In this document: positions 34,243-41,901 of the stretch, in pieces
Numbering within the stretch: the stretch's first letter is position 1
How the letters are laid out: each line of letters opens with the position of its first letter
Assembly: GCA_963770155.1 (NCBI GenBank)
Contig: CAVYOE010000001.1
Span: 2,170,001 to 2,234,000 of the forward strand
Source: CAVYOE01 sp963770155
Lineage (GTDB): Bacteria > Actinomycetota > Thermoleophilia > Solirubrobacterales > 70-9
Direction of reading: 5' to 3'
Length of the DNA: 64,000 bases
The notes under the pieces: model-generated
Database searches by the model: none
Told to the model about the DNA's origin: nothing
The model's input: the letters and a program-made list of their open reading frames with translations, nothing else
Position numbers and translations under genes: made by a program

Positions 34243-34325
34243 CTTCTCCTCGCCTCTCGTGCCGGGGCTCGTTAGGGACGCGGCCGCGTTACCGGGTCCG
34301 CGGAGGGAAGTTTATGGGAACTGGG

Positions 34326-34505
34326 TCAGGCGGTTGCTTCTTGCTTCTGGCTGGTCTGGATGCGGCGCAGCGACGAAACGAACAACGTCTTGTCGATCCG
34401 CCCCTGGAAGATCGGAACGTTCATTTCCATGCATTTGGAGATCACGTCTCGCCGCTTCATGTTCATCTCGTCGGCGAGCTCGGACGGCGTCAGGTGGACT
34501 GCCAA
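34326..34505 (-). CDS. 59-residue HTH-like small protein
   Basis: A short gene of 59 codons starting at TTG, with a perfect AGGAGG 5 bp upstream and a strong promoter behind that. The product begins LAVHLTPSELADEMNMKRRD; the ELADEMNMKRRDVISKCMEM segment looks like a helix-turn-helix of the type seen in IF2-N or MerR-like modules, followed by PIFQGRIDKTLFVSSLRR. I do not recognise a named family. It could be a small DNA- or RNA-binding regulator. The high-quality initiation signals and the clean frame argue that it is real despite its size. Confidence 0.7.
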   Translation of the reverse strand: MAVHLTPSELADEMNMKRRDVISKCMEMNVPIFQGRIDKTLFVSSLRRIQTSQKQEATA

Positions 34506-34538
34506 ATGACCCTCCTCGTTTGGTCAAGCTTGATCCGG

Positions 34539-34599
34539 TTGACACAAGATGTATATCGCCTCGAGACGACGTGTCAACTCTTTTCAACGCAAATTGCGT
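34539..34599. promoter_or_regulatory. Inverted repeats around that promoter, possible operators
   Basis: TTGACAC (34539-34545) and GTGTCAA (34571-34577) form a 7-bp inverted repeat that embraces the -10 box and includes the -35 box. Just upstream of the -35, ACGCAA-A-TTGCGT (34587-34599) is a second palindrome. Both are placed where a repressor or autoregulator would bind. Confidence 0.45.
34550..34577 (-). promoter_or_regulatory. Sigma-70-type promoter of the 59-residue HTH-like gene
   Basis: On the minus strand TTGACA (34577-34572), a 16-bp spacer and TATACA (34555-34550): a near-consensus housekeeping promoter, about 45 bp upstream of the TTG start. It is one of the best promoters in the window. 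Confidence 0.7.
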
Positions 34600-34647
34600 C
34601 GTGACCGGGGCGCTCTTTGCCGGGGCCCCGGGTGTTCTTCGACAACG

Positions 34648-36114
34648 GTGGCTCGTTATCTTCTCCGCACCTTGAAGGGAACGGCGGCGACAAAGGCGGC
34701 GCTTGCCTGCCTGCTGGCGGGCACGATCGCGATCTGCGGCGCACCCGCGACCGCGGGTGCGCAGGCGCCTGGAGCGATCTCCGCGAAACGGATCAACGAT
34801 GCGATCGCGGGCGGCTGGCTCGGCCAGGCTGTAGCCGGCTCGTGGGGCTATCCCCCCGAGTTCGACTTCAACGGCCGCATCGTTCCGCGCAAGTTCATGG
34901 GGCGTTTCAGGCGCGGGTTCACGAACCGCTACCTGTTCGGGGGCGGCCTGCGAAATGCGGCCGATGAGCTCTATGTCGAGACCCCCCTGATCGAAGCGCT
35001 GCGCAGGTACGGGCTGAACCCGACATGGGCGCAGCTTGGAGAGCCGTTCGCCGCCACCCGGTTCCTGCTCTTCGGAGCGAACAAGTCGGCACGCAACAAC
35101 CTGCGCGCGGGCATCTTGCCGCCCAATTCAGGCGCACCGGCGTTCAATCCCCACTCGATCGACATCGACTTCCAGATCGAGTCCGACTTCGTCGGGATGG
35201 CTGCCCCCGGCCAGCCCGGGGCGGCAGCCGAGCTGGCGTGGCGGCTGGGACACGTCATGAATTACGGCGACGGTGTCTACGGCGGCGTGATGGTGAGCGC
35301 GATGCACGCAGCCGCCTTCCAGACGAAGAACATCGAGGCGATCGTCGCGGCCGGCCAGGCTGCGGTTCCAGTCGGCACCGAATACAGACGGATGATCGAC
35401 GAGGTAGTTGCCCAGTATCAGAGCAACCCGCGTAGCTGGCGGGCGGCATGGAGGATGCTCGAGGAGCGCTGGAACCGCCCGAGTCATCACCATCCGGGCG
35501 AGTTACCGGGTTTCAACATCGACGCAACCCTGAACGGTGGCTACATCCTGCTCGGTCTGCTGTTCGGCAAGGGCAAGTTCGAGCGGACGATTCAGATCGC
35601 GATCCGGGCCGGTCAGGACTCAGACTGCAACGCCAACAACGCCGCCAGCATCGTGGGAACGATGCTGGGCTTCAAGCGCATCCCGAAACAGTTCAAGGGC
35701 ATCAAAATGAACCGGCGGCTGGCCGGAACCGACTACACCCTGGCCAGGGTGATCAAGGTCAACCGACAGCTCGCCGAGCAGGTGACGATCGAGCGTGGCG
35801 GCGCCGTTGGTCGCACATGGCAGATCCCCGCCGACACACTGCAGCCGCCAGGGTTCGAGCAGCTGGTCCCCGGCGACCCTGCGCCAACGATCAACGCGAC
35901 CAACGTCGAGGTCAACGGAAGAACCGCGCGCTTCACGGTCGACGCGGGCGCCGGCCTGCGGGACGCCTGGTGGTCATTCGGTGACCTGACCGGTGCCCAC
36001 GGCCAGGACGTCACGCACACCTACCTGCGACCGGGCACCTACCGGGTCAACCTCTGGGTGTCGAGCGCCGCGGGCACGACGTCCCACCGTGAGCTGGCTG
36101 TCGCCATCCCTTAG
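34648..36114 (+). CDS. Secreted ADP-ribosylglycohydrolase-like protein with C-terminal PKD domain
   Basis: Members of this fold remove ADP-ribose from proteins or related N- or O-glycosides using two Mg ions. The GGWLGQAVAGSWG opening, the IDIDFQIESDF segment and the metal-binding AGQDSDCNANNAASIVG motif are characteristic. I place the start at the GTG at 34648, which gives a basic N-terminus and a signal peptide ending about ATAGAQA; the frame continues upstream to 34549 without signal-like features. The last ~75 residues form a PKD-like beta-sandwich (WWSFGDLTGAHGQDVTHTYL). Export of this fold is uncommon, so the substrate may be an extracellular glycoside. Confidence 0.75.
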   Translation: MARYLLRTLKGTAATKAALACLLAGTIAICGAPATAGAQAPGAISAKRINDAIAGGWLGQAVAGSWGYPPEFDFNGRIVPRKFMGRFRRGFTNRYLFGGGLRNAADELYVETPLIEALRRYGLNPTWAQLGEPFAATRFLLFGANKSARNNLRAGILPPNSGAPAFNPHSIDIDFQIESDFVGMAAPGQPGAAAELAWRLGHVMNYGDGVYGGVMVSAMHAAAFQTKNIEAIVAAGQAAVPVGTEYRRMIDEVVAQYQSNPRSWRAAWRMLEERWNRPSHHHPGELPGFNIDATLNGGYILLGLLFGKGKFERTIQIAIRAGQDSDCNANNAASIVGTMLGFKRIPKQFKGIKMNRRLAGTDYTLARVIKVNRQLAEQVTIERGGAVGRTWQIPADTLQPPGFEQLVPGDPAPTINATNVEVNGRTARFTVDAGAGLRDAWWSFGDLTGAHGQDVTHTYLRPGTYRVNLWVSSAAGTTSHRELAVAIP

Positions 36115-36143
36115 CCGGCGACGCGTTCCGCGCCCCCAGGGGC

Positions 36144-36560
36144 CTACTTGCCGAAGACGCGAATTCGCAGCCAGCCGGAAACGAATGGATTCGCGTAACG
36201 GGCCTCGGCGCTCGTCACCCGGCAGGAGTCGAACCGCCGCTTGATCCTCACGACCTCGATTGTGGGCGAGGTGCCTGAGACCGTGAGGCTGCGAGAGAAC
36301 CTCGCACGGCGGCCGACGTAGCACTTGACCGTGAACACGCCGTTGATCACTTCCATCCGTGCGTTCCCCGAGAACTCGACGCTGAGCTGCCTTGGCTTGC
36401 TGATCGACCGGCTGGGTTCGCCGAGATCGGCGTGCGGCTCAATCCCCTCGTTGTAGTAGTCGTCGAGCAACTTCGCCCCTGCTCCCGCCGGGGCAACGAG
36501 CGCAGCCGCAACCGCGATCAGCGCCGAGAGCCGGATGGGGGTTCGCGACTTATGCCACAC
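36144..36560 (-). CDS. Small secreted protein of unknown function
   Basis: A 138-residue protein with a clear signal peptide (residues 1-29, ending AGAGA) and a mature part that looks beta-rich, with two cysteines (VKCYVG and DSCRV) that may form a disulfide. No family recognised. It is convergent with the ADP-ribosylglycohydrolase-like gene (30 bp apart) and divergent from the glycosidase-like gene. Confidence 0.6.
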   Translation of the reverse strand: MWHKSRTPIRLSALIAVAAALVAPAGAGAKLLDDYYNEGIEPHADLGEPSRSISKPRQLSVEFSGNARMEVINGVFTVKCYVGRRARFSRSLTVSGTSPTIEVVRIKRRFDSCRVTSAEARYANPFVSGWLRIRVFGK

Positions 36561-36630
36561 GGTCTTTTGCCTCTTCGGTCAAGTAAGAATTCGATCCTCT
36601 GTATCCAGCATTGTGTTCCAACCCCAGACG

Positions 36631-37758
36631 ATGACGATCGGAGCGCGGAAAATACTCCTAGCTACAGCGGTCGCGATTTGCGTCGCGGCCGGGGGCGCCA
36701 ACGCGGCGGCGGATCCTGCTGCCGACGCGGCTCAGGCAGCGCCGCAAACCGTCAAGAAGGCAGTCATCGGCCCGCCGGCGGTGAACGGACGGTCATTGCT
36801 TCCCGTCTATCGCGACCTCGGAGTCGGCGTCTGGGAGACCGGGATCCTGTGGCACACCATTGCCCTGAGCCGGCCGGCGAACCCGACCGATCCCGACGAC
36901 CCGGCCTACCTCTGGCCGGCCAGCCTCGGGGCCGAGATCGACGAAGCAACGGCCCTGGGGATGCAGGTCTCGATAACGCTGAGCGGGACGCCGCGGTGGG
37001 CGAACGGCGGTCTCAGTCCGCGCTGGGTCCCCAACGACCCCAACGACTTCGCCAATTTCGCGGCAGCGGCCGCGAAGAAGTTCCCGAAGGTGAAGCTGTG
37101 GATGATCATGGCCGAGCCGAACCGGGACGCGAACCTGGCGCCGTTCGAGCGCTCGAAGCGGAAGGGCCCGTTGACGGCCGCGCAGCAGGTCGCGCCGCGC
37201 AACTACGCCCAGATCCTTGATGCCTCCTACGGGGCGCTCAAGTCGGTTGATCCCGCCAACCTGGTTATCGGCGGCAACACCTTCCTCTCGAGCGGCACCA
37301 ACGTCATCTATCCCTACCAGTGGATCAAGTACATGAGGCTTCCCAACGGCCAGCCGCCGCGGCTGGACATGTACGGGCACAACCCTTATGGGTTCCGCAA
37401 GCCCCGGCTCAAGGGTCCGCCGTTGCGCGGGCGTCAGCTCGGCGAGGTGGATTTCGTCGACCTCCCCCGGTTGGTGAAGGCGATCGACCGCACCTTCCCC
37501 AATCAGCCCAAGCTGTTCCTGTCCGAATGGGGCGTTCAGGGCGCGAAGAAGCGCAAGAAGTCCGAGCTCGGCTTTGCGCTCTCTTTCAAGCAGCAGGCGA
37601 AGTGGATCCGCGCCGCCTTCCGAATCGCCCGGCGCTGGGACCGCATCTTCACGATGGGCTGGCCGCACGCGCTTGCCACCGAGATCAGCCCCAAGGGAGG
37701 GCTGCTCGACATCAACGGGAATCCGACCCCGACGTACTTCGCTTTCAAGTCCGCCTAG
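36631..37758 (+). CDS. Secreted glycoside-hydrolase-like (TIM-barrel) protein
   Basis: A 375-residue exported protein. The signal peptide (about 1-25, ending ANAAA) fixes the ATG at 36631 as the start. The mature part has barrel-like features of clan GH-A glycosidases: a strand ending MIMAEPNRDANL, where Glu would be the acid/base, and a later strand KLFLSEWGVQG, where Glu would be the nucleophile. LSGTPRWANGG and MYGHNPYG are also typical of loops after barrel strands. The exact family and substrate cannot be named. It ends just before a dispersed repeat shared with 60.4 kb. Confidence 0.72.
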   Translation: MTIGARKILLATAVAICVAAGGANAAADPAADAAQAAPQTVKKAVIGPPAVNGRSLLPVYRDLGVGVWETGILWHTIALSRPANPTDPDDPAYLWPASLGAEIDEATALGMQVSITLSGTPRWANGGLSPRWVPNDPNDFANFAAAAAKKFPKVKLWMIMAEPNRDANLAPFERSKRKGPLTAAQQVAPRNYAQILDASYGALKSVDPANLVIGGNTFLSSGTNVIYPYQWIKYMRLPNGQPPRLDMYGHNPYGFRKPRLKGPPLRGRQLGEVDFVDLPRLVKAIDRTFPNQPKLFLSEWGVQGAKKRKKSELGFALSFKQQAKWIRAAFRIARRWDRIFTMGWPHALATEISPKGGLLDINGNPTPTYFAFKSA

Positions 37759-37759
37759 C

Positions 37760-37829
37760 TCATTACCGGCGGCTGCTCCGCTTCGCGTCCGCCGCCGCCG
37801 GGGCAGGGCTCGATCGAATGGTCCAGATC
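37760..37829 (+). repeat. Dispersed structured repeat, copy A
   Basis: About 70 bp between two convergent genes. CCGGCGGC (37766-37773) pairs with GCCGCCGG (37794-37801) around the conserved loop CTCCGCTTCGCGTCC, followed by GGGGCAGGGCTCG and ATCGAATGG. The reverse complement of 60362-60430 carries the same loop and flank but a different, still complementary, stem, so base pairing seems conserved. Possible bidirectional terminator, REP-like element or structured RNA. Confidence 0.7.
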
Positions 37830-38589
37830 ACGCTGGGTTTTCGATATCGATGAAGCGGTGCTCGATCGAGAACCTCTCGGCGAGCAGCTCGCCCAGGCGC
37901 TCGATTCCGAAGGTCTCGGTTGCATGGTGGCCGGCGGCGAAGAAGTGGATCCCGTACTCGCGCGCGATCGCCAGCGACGGCTCGCCCACCTCGCCGGTGA
38001 CGAGCGCATCCAGACCGTCGATGGCGGCATCCTCGAGCGTGTCGTCTCCTCCACCCGAGACGATCGCGACAGCCTCGATCCGCTCCGGCCCCTCGGCGTA
38101 GTGGACCGGGTCCCGTCCCGTCAGCTTCGCCACCCGGTCCCGGAGTTCCGTTGCCGTAATCGGCCCGCCACCAGGTCGGCCGACAAAGCCGATTTCCGCT
38201 CCCTTGACCTGCCCAAAGGGATCGCCGCGCTCTAGTCCGAGCCGCTCGCAGATGATCGCGTTGTTGCCGACCTCGGGATGCGCGTCAAGGGGAAGGTGGT
38301 AGGCGGCAAGTGAGATCTGCGGGGCGAGCAGCGAGCGGAGCCGCTGTGCAAGCCCAGGGCTGAGCGCGCGGCTGCCCGAGTCCCAGAAGAGGCCGTGGTG
38401 GGCGAGGACGAGCTGCGCTCCAAACTCGGCCGCGGCTTCGAGCAGGGCGAGATTGGCGGAGACGCCGGTTGCGATCCGCTCGACCTGCTCCGCACCCGGG
38501 ACCTGAAGTCCATTTGGCCCGTAGTCCTCGAACCGCTCGATCTCGAGCAGCTCGTCGCAGAAGCTGACGATCTCGTCTCGGCTTGGCAC
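37828..38589 (-). CDS. Nif3-like dinuclear metal centre protein
   Basis: A member of the NIF3/YbgI family of conserved hexameric proteins with a two-metal site (annotated by some as GTP cyclohydrolase 1 type 2). Metal-binding motifs: AHHGLFW at about 68-74 and GHHATE near the C-terminus; DYGPNGLQVPG near the N-terminus is typical. The GTG at 38589 gives MPSRDEIVSFCDELL and 253 residues; the frame continues upstream across the divergent gene but lacks family similarity. The biochemical role is still unsettled in the family. Confidence 0.88.
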   Translation of the reverse strand: MPSRDEIVSFCDELLEIERFEDYGPNGLQVPGAEQVERIATGVSANLALLEAAAEFGAQLVLAHHGLFWDSGSRALSPGLAQRLRSLLAPQISLAAYHLPLDAHPEVGNNAIICERLGLERGDPFGQVKGAEIGFVGRPGGGPITATELRDRVAKLTGRDPVHYAEGPERIEAVAIVSGGGDDTLEDAAIDGLDALVTGEVGEPSLAIAREYGIHFFAAGHHATETFGIERLGELLAERFSIEHRFIDIENPA

Positions 38590-38658
38590 TCGTACACAAC
38601 TAGCACCACCCCGCGGCAGTACCCGTCCGTCCCCTTCGCCCCGCATAACATTGCCCGC

Positions 38659-38907
38659 GTGAGCAAGCCTGAAGCAGCCGCCGGATCGTTCATCGAATCC
38701 CTGATGGAGAGCGACCTCTATTCGATGGGGGCGTTCTTCTGCGACCAGCATCCCGACCTCGTCGACGAGGTAGTCGGCCGGGCAGAATCAATCGAGAAGA
38801 CCGGCCTCGAGCGCTGGTCCGAGCAAAACGAGGTCTCGGTCGAGGAGGGCTTCCAGACCCTGCTCACGGGCCTCGCGGTTCGCTACTACAAGGCCGTCGC
38901 CGGTTGA
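38659..38907 (+). CDS. Small conserved-looking protein of unknown function
   Basis: An 82-residue acidic, mostly helical protein from the GTG at 38659 (MSKPEAAAGSFIESLMESDL), with two cysteine-free helices and FCDQHPDLVDEVVGRAESIE. The upstream part of the frame overlaps nif3 on the other strand and is excluded. It overlaps the DsbA-like gene by 4 bp (TTGA), suggesting an operon. No function proposed. Confidence 0.6.
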   Translation: MSKPEAAAGSFIESLMESDLYSMGAFFCDQHPDLVDEVVGRAESIEKTGLERWSEQNEVSVEEGFQTLLTGLAVRYYKAVAG

Positions 38908-39590
38908 GGCGGCGCCCCCGGATTGTCGGGCTGGTCCTCCTTGGGCTGGCGCTCACCGGCCTGCTCGCCCTGATCGCCAGCATCTCGCTCGACGAGCCCG
39001 AGGACCGGCCCGAGGAGATCACCGGCGCCGGCACGGTGCAGCGCCTGTTCGGCGGCCTCGACCAGGACGCAGCCACCCTGGGGGAGCCCGAGGCCCCTGT
39101 GACGATCGACCTCTTCAACGACCTTCAGTGCGCCGACTGCGACGAGTACCACCTCGATGTCGTGCCGCGACTTGTCGAGGACCTGGTCCGGCCCGGAGAC
39201 GCGCAGCTCACCTACCGGCATTTTCCGCTGGGCCAGCGCGAGCGGGTCCTCGCCGACTACGGGGCACTCGCTGCGGCCGAACAGGAACGACAGTGGCAGT
39301 ACGTGCACCTGTTCTTCATCAACCAGGAGGTCGCCGTCGCCGAGCAGGTGAGCGAGGAGCTGCTCGAGCGGATCGCCGCCGGGGTGCTGGAGCTCGACGT
39401 CGAGCGGTGGATGGATGACTTCCAGAATCCTTCGGCGGACGAGATCCTCGACGCCGATGCCGAGCTGGCTCTCGAGCTGAAGCTGACCGCGGAGCCGGCC
39501 GCGGTCATCACCGGCCCGCGTGGGACCCGTGAGCTGGACGGGCGGCCGACGGCCGAGGAGATCGAGGCGGCGGTCGCCGACGTCCAGTAG
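38904..39590 (+). CDS. Membrane-anchored DsbA-like thioredoxin-fold protein
   Basis: A 228-residue protein with an N-terminal membrane anchor (about 6-28) and a thioredoxin fold of the DsbA/Thioredoxin_4 type facing outside. The redox motif is CADC in FNDLQCADCDEYH (about 75-87); TYRHFPLGQRER and the C-terminal AVITGPRGTRELDGRP, containing the cis-Pro region, follow. It probably oxidises or isomerises disulfides in exported proteins, which are abundant nearby. Translation starts at TTG overlapping the previous stop; a strong terminator follows. Confidence 0.85.
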   Translation: MRRRPRIVGLVLLGLALTGLLALIASISLDEPEDRPEEITGAGTVQRLFGGLDQDAATLGEPEAPVTIDLFNDLQCADCDEYHLDVVPRLVEDLVRPGDAQLTYRHFPLGQRERVLADYGALAAAEQERQWQYVHLFFINQEVAVAEQVSEELLERIAAGVLELDVERWMDDFQNPSADEILDADAELALELKLTAEPAAVITGPRGTRELDGRPTAEEIEAAVADVQ

Positions 39591-39627
39591 CCGGCTGCCG
39601 AGGTCCGCTGGCCCGGCCACCGGAACG

Positions 39628-39657
39628 AAAAAGGGCCGGCACTTGGCCGGCCCTTTC
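39628..39657. terminator. Bidirectional intrinsic terminator
   Basis: AAAGGGCCGGC (39630-39640) and GCCGGCCCTTT (39646-39656) form a perfect 11-bp stem with loop ACTTG. T-rich (CTTTC) and A-rich (GAAAAA) flanks supply U-tracts for both strands. It lies between the convergent DsbA-like and Cys-repeat genes, where it can serve both. Confidence 0.85.
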
Positions 39658-39675
39658 TCCAGACGATTCGCTTGG

Positions 39676-40248
39676 CTATGCGGCAGCCGGAGGCGCCGAG
39701 TTGGCCGCCCGGGCCTTGCCGGAGACGCACTTGCCGAACGCGTTCTTCTTGTTGCGGTTCGTGCCGTAGAAATCCGCAAACGACTTGCCGCCGTGGGCGC
39801 CGGGGAAAGCCGGATCGCCGCGCTCGGCCCTGCAGGCCTGCGCAGCGTTGCGGACGTTCGTTGCCTGCTGGTCCTGCTGTGCCTTGGCCTTGCCGCTGAC
39901 GCACTTGCCGAACGAGTTGTTGTCGTTGGGGTTCGTGCCGTAGAACTGATCGAACGTGAGGCCGCCATGTGTGGCCGCGAAGTTCGGATCAGCCTGCTCG
40001 GCCTTGCACTGCTGGGCAGCGTTGTTGACCAGTGCGCTCGCCGGACCCTTGCCCTTGTTCTTGCAGGTCTGCATCGCGCGCTTGCCGTAGAGGGCCTTGA
40101 AGGCCTTGGTTCCCATTGCGTGCTGCTGGGTGACGCACTGGGAGCTTGCGATCTGGTCGGGGCTGGGGGTGTCCTGGGCGGACGCCGGGCTCGCGCCGAG
40201 CGCGCCGGCCACCGTACAAGCAGCCACGATTGCTCCGATCTTCCTCAT
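39676..40248 (-). CDS. Secreted Cys-repeat protein of unknown function
   Basis: A 190-residue exported protein; the ATG at 40248 starts a signal peptide (MRKIGAIVAACTVAGALGAS, cleavage near ASA). The mature part holds two clear ~47-residue repeats, each with AQ-C-(K/R)-AE, a HGG segment, a YGTN turn and (S/A)FGKCVSGKA, and a degenerate first copy with two further cysteines. One disulfide per repeat is likely. AGGAGG lies 12 bp before the ATG, rather far. I recognise no described domain name; its neighbour is a DsbA-like protein. Confidence 0.72.
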   Translation of the reverse strand: MRKIGAIVAACTVAGALGASPASAQDTPSPDQIASSQCVTQQHAMGTKAFKALYGKRAMQTCKNKGKGPASALVNNAAQQCKAEQADPNFAATHGGLTFDQFYGTNPNDNNSFGKCVSGKAKAQQDQQATNVRNAAQACRAERGDPAFPGAHGGKSFADFYGTNRNKKNAFGKCVSGKARAANSAPPAAA

Positions 40249-40367
40249 ATGTATGAACGACCTCCTCGTAATGACGATTGCGTTGTTGCGCACAAATTGC
40301 GCTGGGCACCCTCATGAGCGCCGCCCGGCGCCGGGGGGTTACGCCCGCTGGCTATCCTTGGCCGTCT

Positions 40368-40441
40368 CGGGGCGTGGCGCAGCCTGGTAGCGCGCACCGT
40401 TCGGGTCGGTGAGGTCCCCGGTTCAAATCCGGGCGCCCCGA
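40368..40441 (+). tRNA. tRNA-Pro, anticodon CGG
   Basis: A 74-base cloverleaf: acceptor CGGGGCG/CGCCCCG with discriminator A, D-arm GCGCAGCCTGGTAGCGC, anticodon stem CACCG/CGGTG with loop TTCGGGT (anticodon CGG, reading CCG), and T-arm CCCGG-TTCAAAT-CCGGG. CCA is not encoded. A run of six T follows immediately and can serve as terminator. CCG is a common proline codon in this high-GC genome. Confidence 0.96.
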
Positions 40442-40469
40442 TTTTTTGCGACCTCAACGCCGAACGAGC

Positions 40470-41213
40470 CTACGACGACGAACCTTCGGCGGGGCTGGAT
40501 CCGTCGCGCGAGCTGTCGGTGAGCTTCGGCGCCAGCCACCGGGTGAGCGCGAACAGGACCACGACCAGAGCCACGCTTGCGAGCAGAATCGGGTCGGTCG
40601 GCGAGAGGTCCTCGAGCTTGCTGCCGAAGTAGACGAAGACAGCGGTGATCGGCAGGTAACCGACAAAGGTCGTCCAGGTGTACCGCCACAGCGGCACCCG
40701 CGCAGCCCCGCAGACGTAGCAGGTGATGCTGTAGGGGACGATCGGGACCAGGCGCGCCAGCAGCAGGAAGGTGATCCCACCGCGGTGGACCAGCTCTTCT
40801 CCGCGCCTGAACCGCCGCTCCCCGGCAAGGCGGTAGAGCAGGGGCCGGGCGGCAAAGTGCCCGATCGCGTAGGCGAGCCAGCCCGAGACGATCCATCCGA
40901 ACATGACCAGGGCGAGCGCCGGCCAGAACCCGTAAGCGAACCCGGCGGCGACATTGAGGATCTCGGCCGGATAGAAGACCACCGCGTGGATCTGGGCGAG
41001 GGCGAAGACGATCAGGACGCCGCCGAAGCCGAGCGCGTCGATCTCGCGCTCGACCTCGCCGGTGTCGCCGCTGATCGTGGACGAAACCGCCTCGCGCAGG
41101 TCGGGCACCGCAAGCACCACGATCGCGGCAAGCACGACCCCGGCTGCCGTAACCGCGACACCGAGCAGTCCCGGGCGGTCCGGCCCCTGGTCTCCTGGCC
41201 GTTCGGTGGCCAC
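40470..41213 (-). CDS. TVP38/TMEM64-family (DedA-like) membrane protein
   Basis: A 247-residue polytopic membrane protein with about six hydrophobic segments. The central motif AAGFAYGFWPALALVMFGWI and the following LARLVPIVPYSITCYVCGAA region are characteristic of the VTT/SNARE-associated (TVP38) domain; relatives act in lipid scrambling or undecaprenyl-phosphate recycling. The GTG at 41213 is chosen because the upstream extension covers the divergent sod leader and start. The tail is polar. Confidence 0.85.
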   Translation of the reverse strand: MATERPGDQGPDRPGLLGVAVTAAGVVLAAIVVLAVPDLREAVSSTISGDTGEVEREIDALGFGGVLIVFALAQIHAVVFYPAEILNVAAGFAYGFWPALALVMFGWIVSGWLAYAIGHFAARPLLYRLAGERRFRRGEELVHRGGITFLLLARLVPIVPYSITCYVCGAARVPLWRYTWTTFVGYLPITAVFVYFGSKLEDLSPTDPILLASVALVVVLFALTRWLAPKLTDSSRDGSSPAEGSSS

Positions 41214-41285
41214 GCACGCAAGTATGGCGGGGCGGTCGTTAGTGTTCGGTTCCAGCCGACTCAATCCCGAGCGCAAGGAGACTTC

Positions 41286-41888
41286 ATGGCCTACGAGGTT
41301 CCGGACCTTCCCTACGACTACAACGCCCTCGAGCCGCATATCGACGAGGAAACGATGAAGCTGCACCACGACAAGCACCATCAGGCGTACGTGGACAAGG
41401 CCAACGCAGCCCTTGAGGGGACCGAGTGGGCCGACAAGCCGGTCGAGGAGGTCCTGAAGAACCTCAGCTCGTTGGGTGACAAGGAAACCGCTGTCCGGAA
41501 CAACGGCGGTGGGCACGCGAACCACAGCTTCTTCTGGGAGATCATGAGCCCCGACGGGGGCGGGGAGCCCGATGGCGACCTCGCCGCGGCGATCGACGAC
41601 AAGTTCGGCGGTCTCGACAAGCTCAAGGATGAGATCAAGGAGGCCGGGGTCGGCCAGTTCGGCTCAGGCTGGGCCTGGCTCGTGCACGACGGCTCGGGAC
41701 TCGCGGTCACATCCACCGCCAACCAGGACTCGCCGATCTCCGACGACCAGACGCCGCTGCTCGGGATCGACGTCTGGGAGCACGCCTATTACCTGAACTA
41801 CCAGAACAAGCGCCCCGACTACATCGACGCGTGGTGGAACGTGGTCAATTGGGATAAGGTTGCCGAGCACTTCAAGGGAGCCAGCTAG
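41286..41888 (+). CDS. Superoxide dismutase, Mn/Fe type
   Basis: Converts superoxide to hydrogen peroxide and oxygen. The 200-residue product has the metal ligands His (MKLHHDKHHQAY), His (GHANHSFFW), Asp and His (DVWEHAYYLNYQNKRP). GSGWAWLV and NQDSPIS are present; the Gln at the latter favours manganese, but metal choice is not certain. The ATG at 41286 (MAYEVPDLPYDYNALEPHI) follows AAGGAG. No signal peptide. Three cupredoxin-like genes follow directly. Confidence 0.95.
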   Translation: MAYEVPDLPYDYNALEPHIDEETMKLHHDKHHQAYVDKANAALEGTEWADKPVEEVLKNLSSLGDKETAVRNNGGGHANHSFFWEIMSPDGGGEPDGDLAAAIDDKFGGLDKLKDEIKEAGVGQFGSGWAWLVHDGSGLAVTSTANQDSPISDDQTPLLGIDVWEHAYYLNYQNKRPDYIDAWWNVVNWDKVAEHFKGAS

Positions 41889-41901
41889 ACCAGGAGGGAT
41901 G

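Noticed and set aside
34539..34544. A plus-strand TTGACA as a promoter for the ADP-ribosylglycohydrolase-like gene
   Set aside because: No acceptable -10 at 16-18 bp; the base pairs are better explained as one arm of an inverted repeat around the minus-strand promoter.
34312..34587. A 91-codon minus-strand frame overlapping the 59-residue HTH-like gene
   Set aside because: Its product is an Arg/Asp-rich string with no start signal, while the overlapping frame has a promoter, AGGAGG and an HTH-like sequence.
40294..40367. Palindrome-like GCGCA-CAAAT-TGCGC before tRNA-Pro, compared with ACGCAA-A-TTGCGT at 34587
   Set aside because: The shared core is only a few bases and the spacing differs; not enough to claim a common operator.
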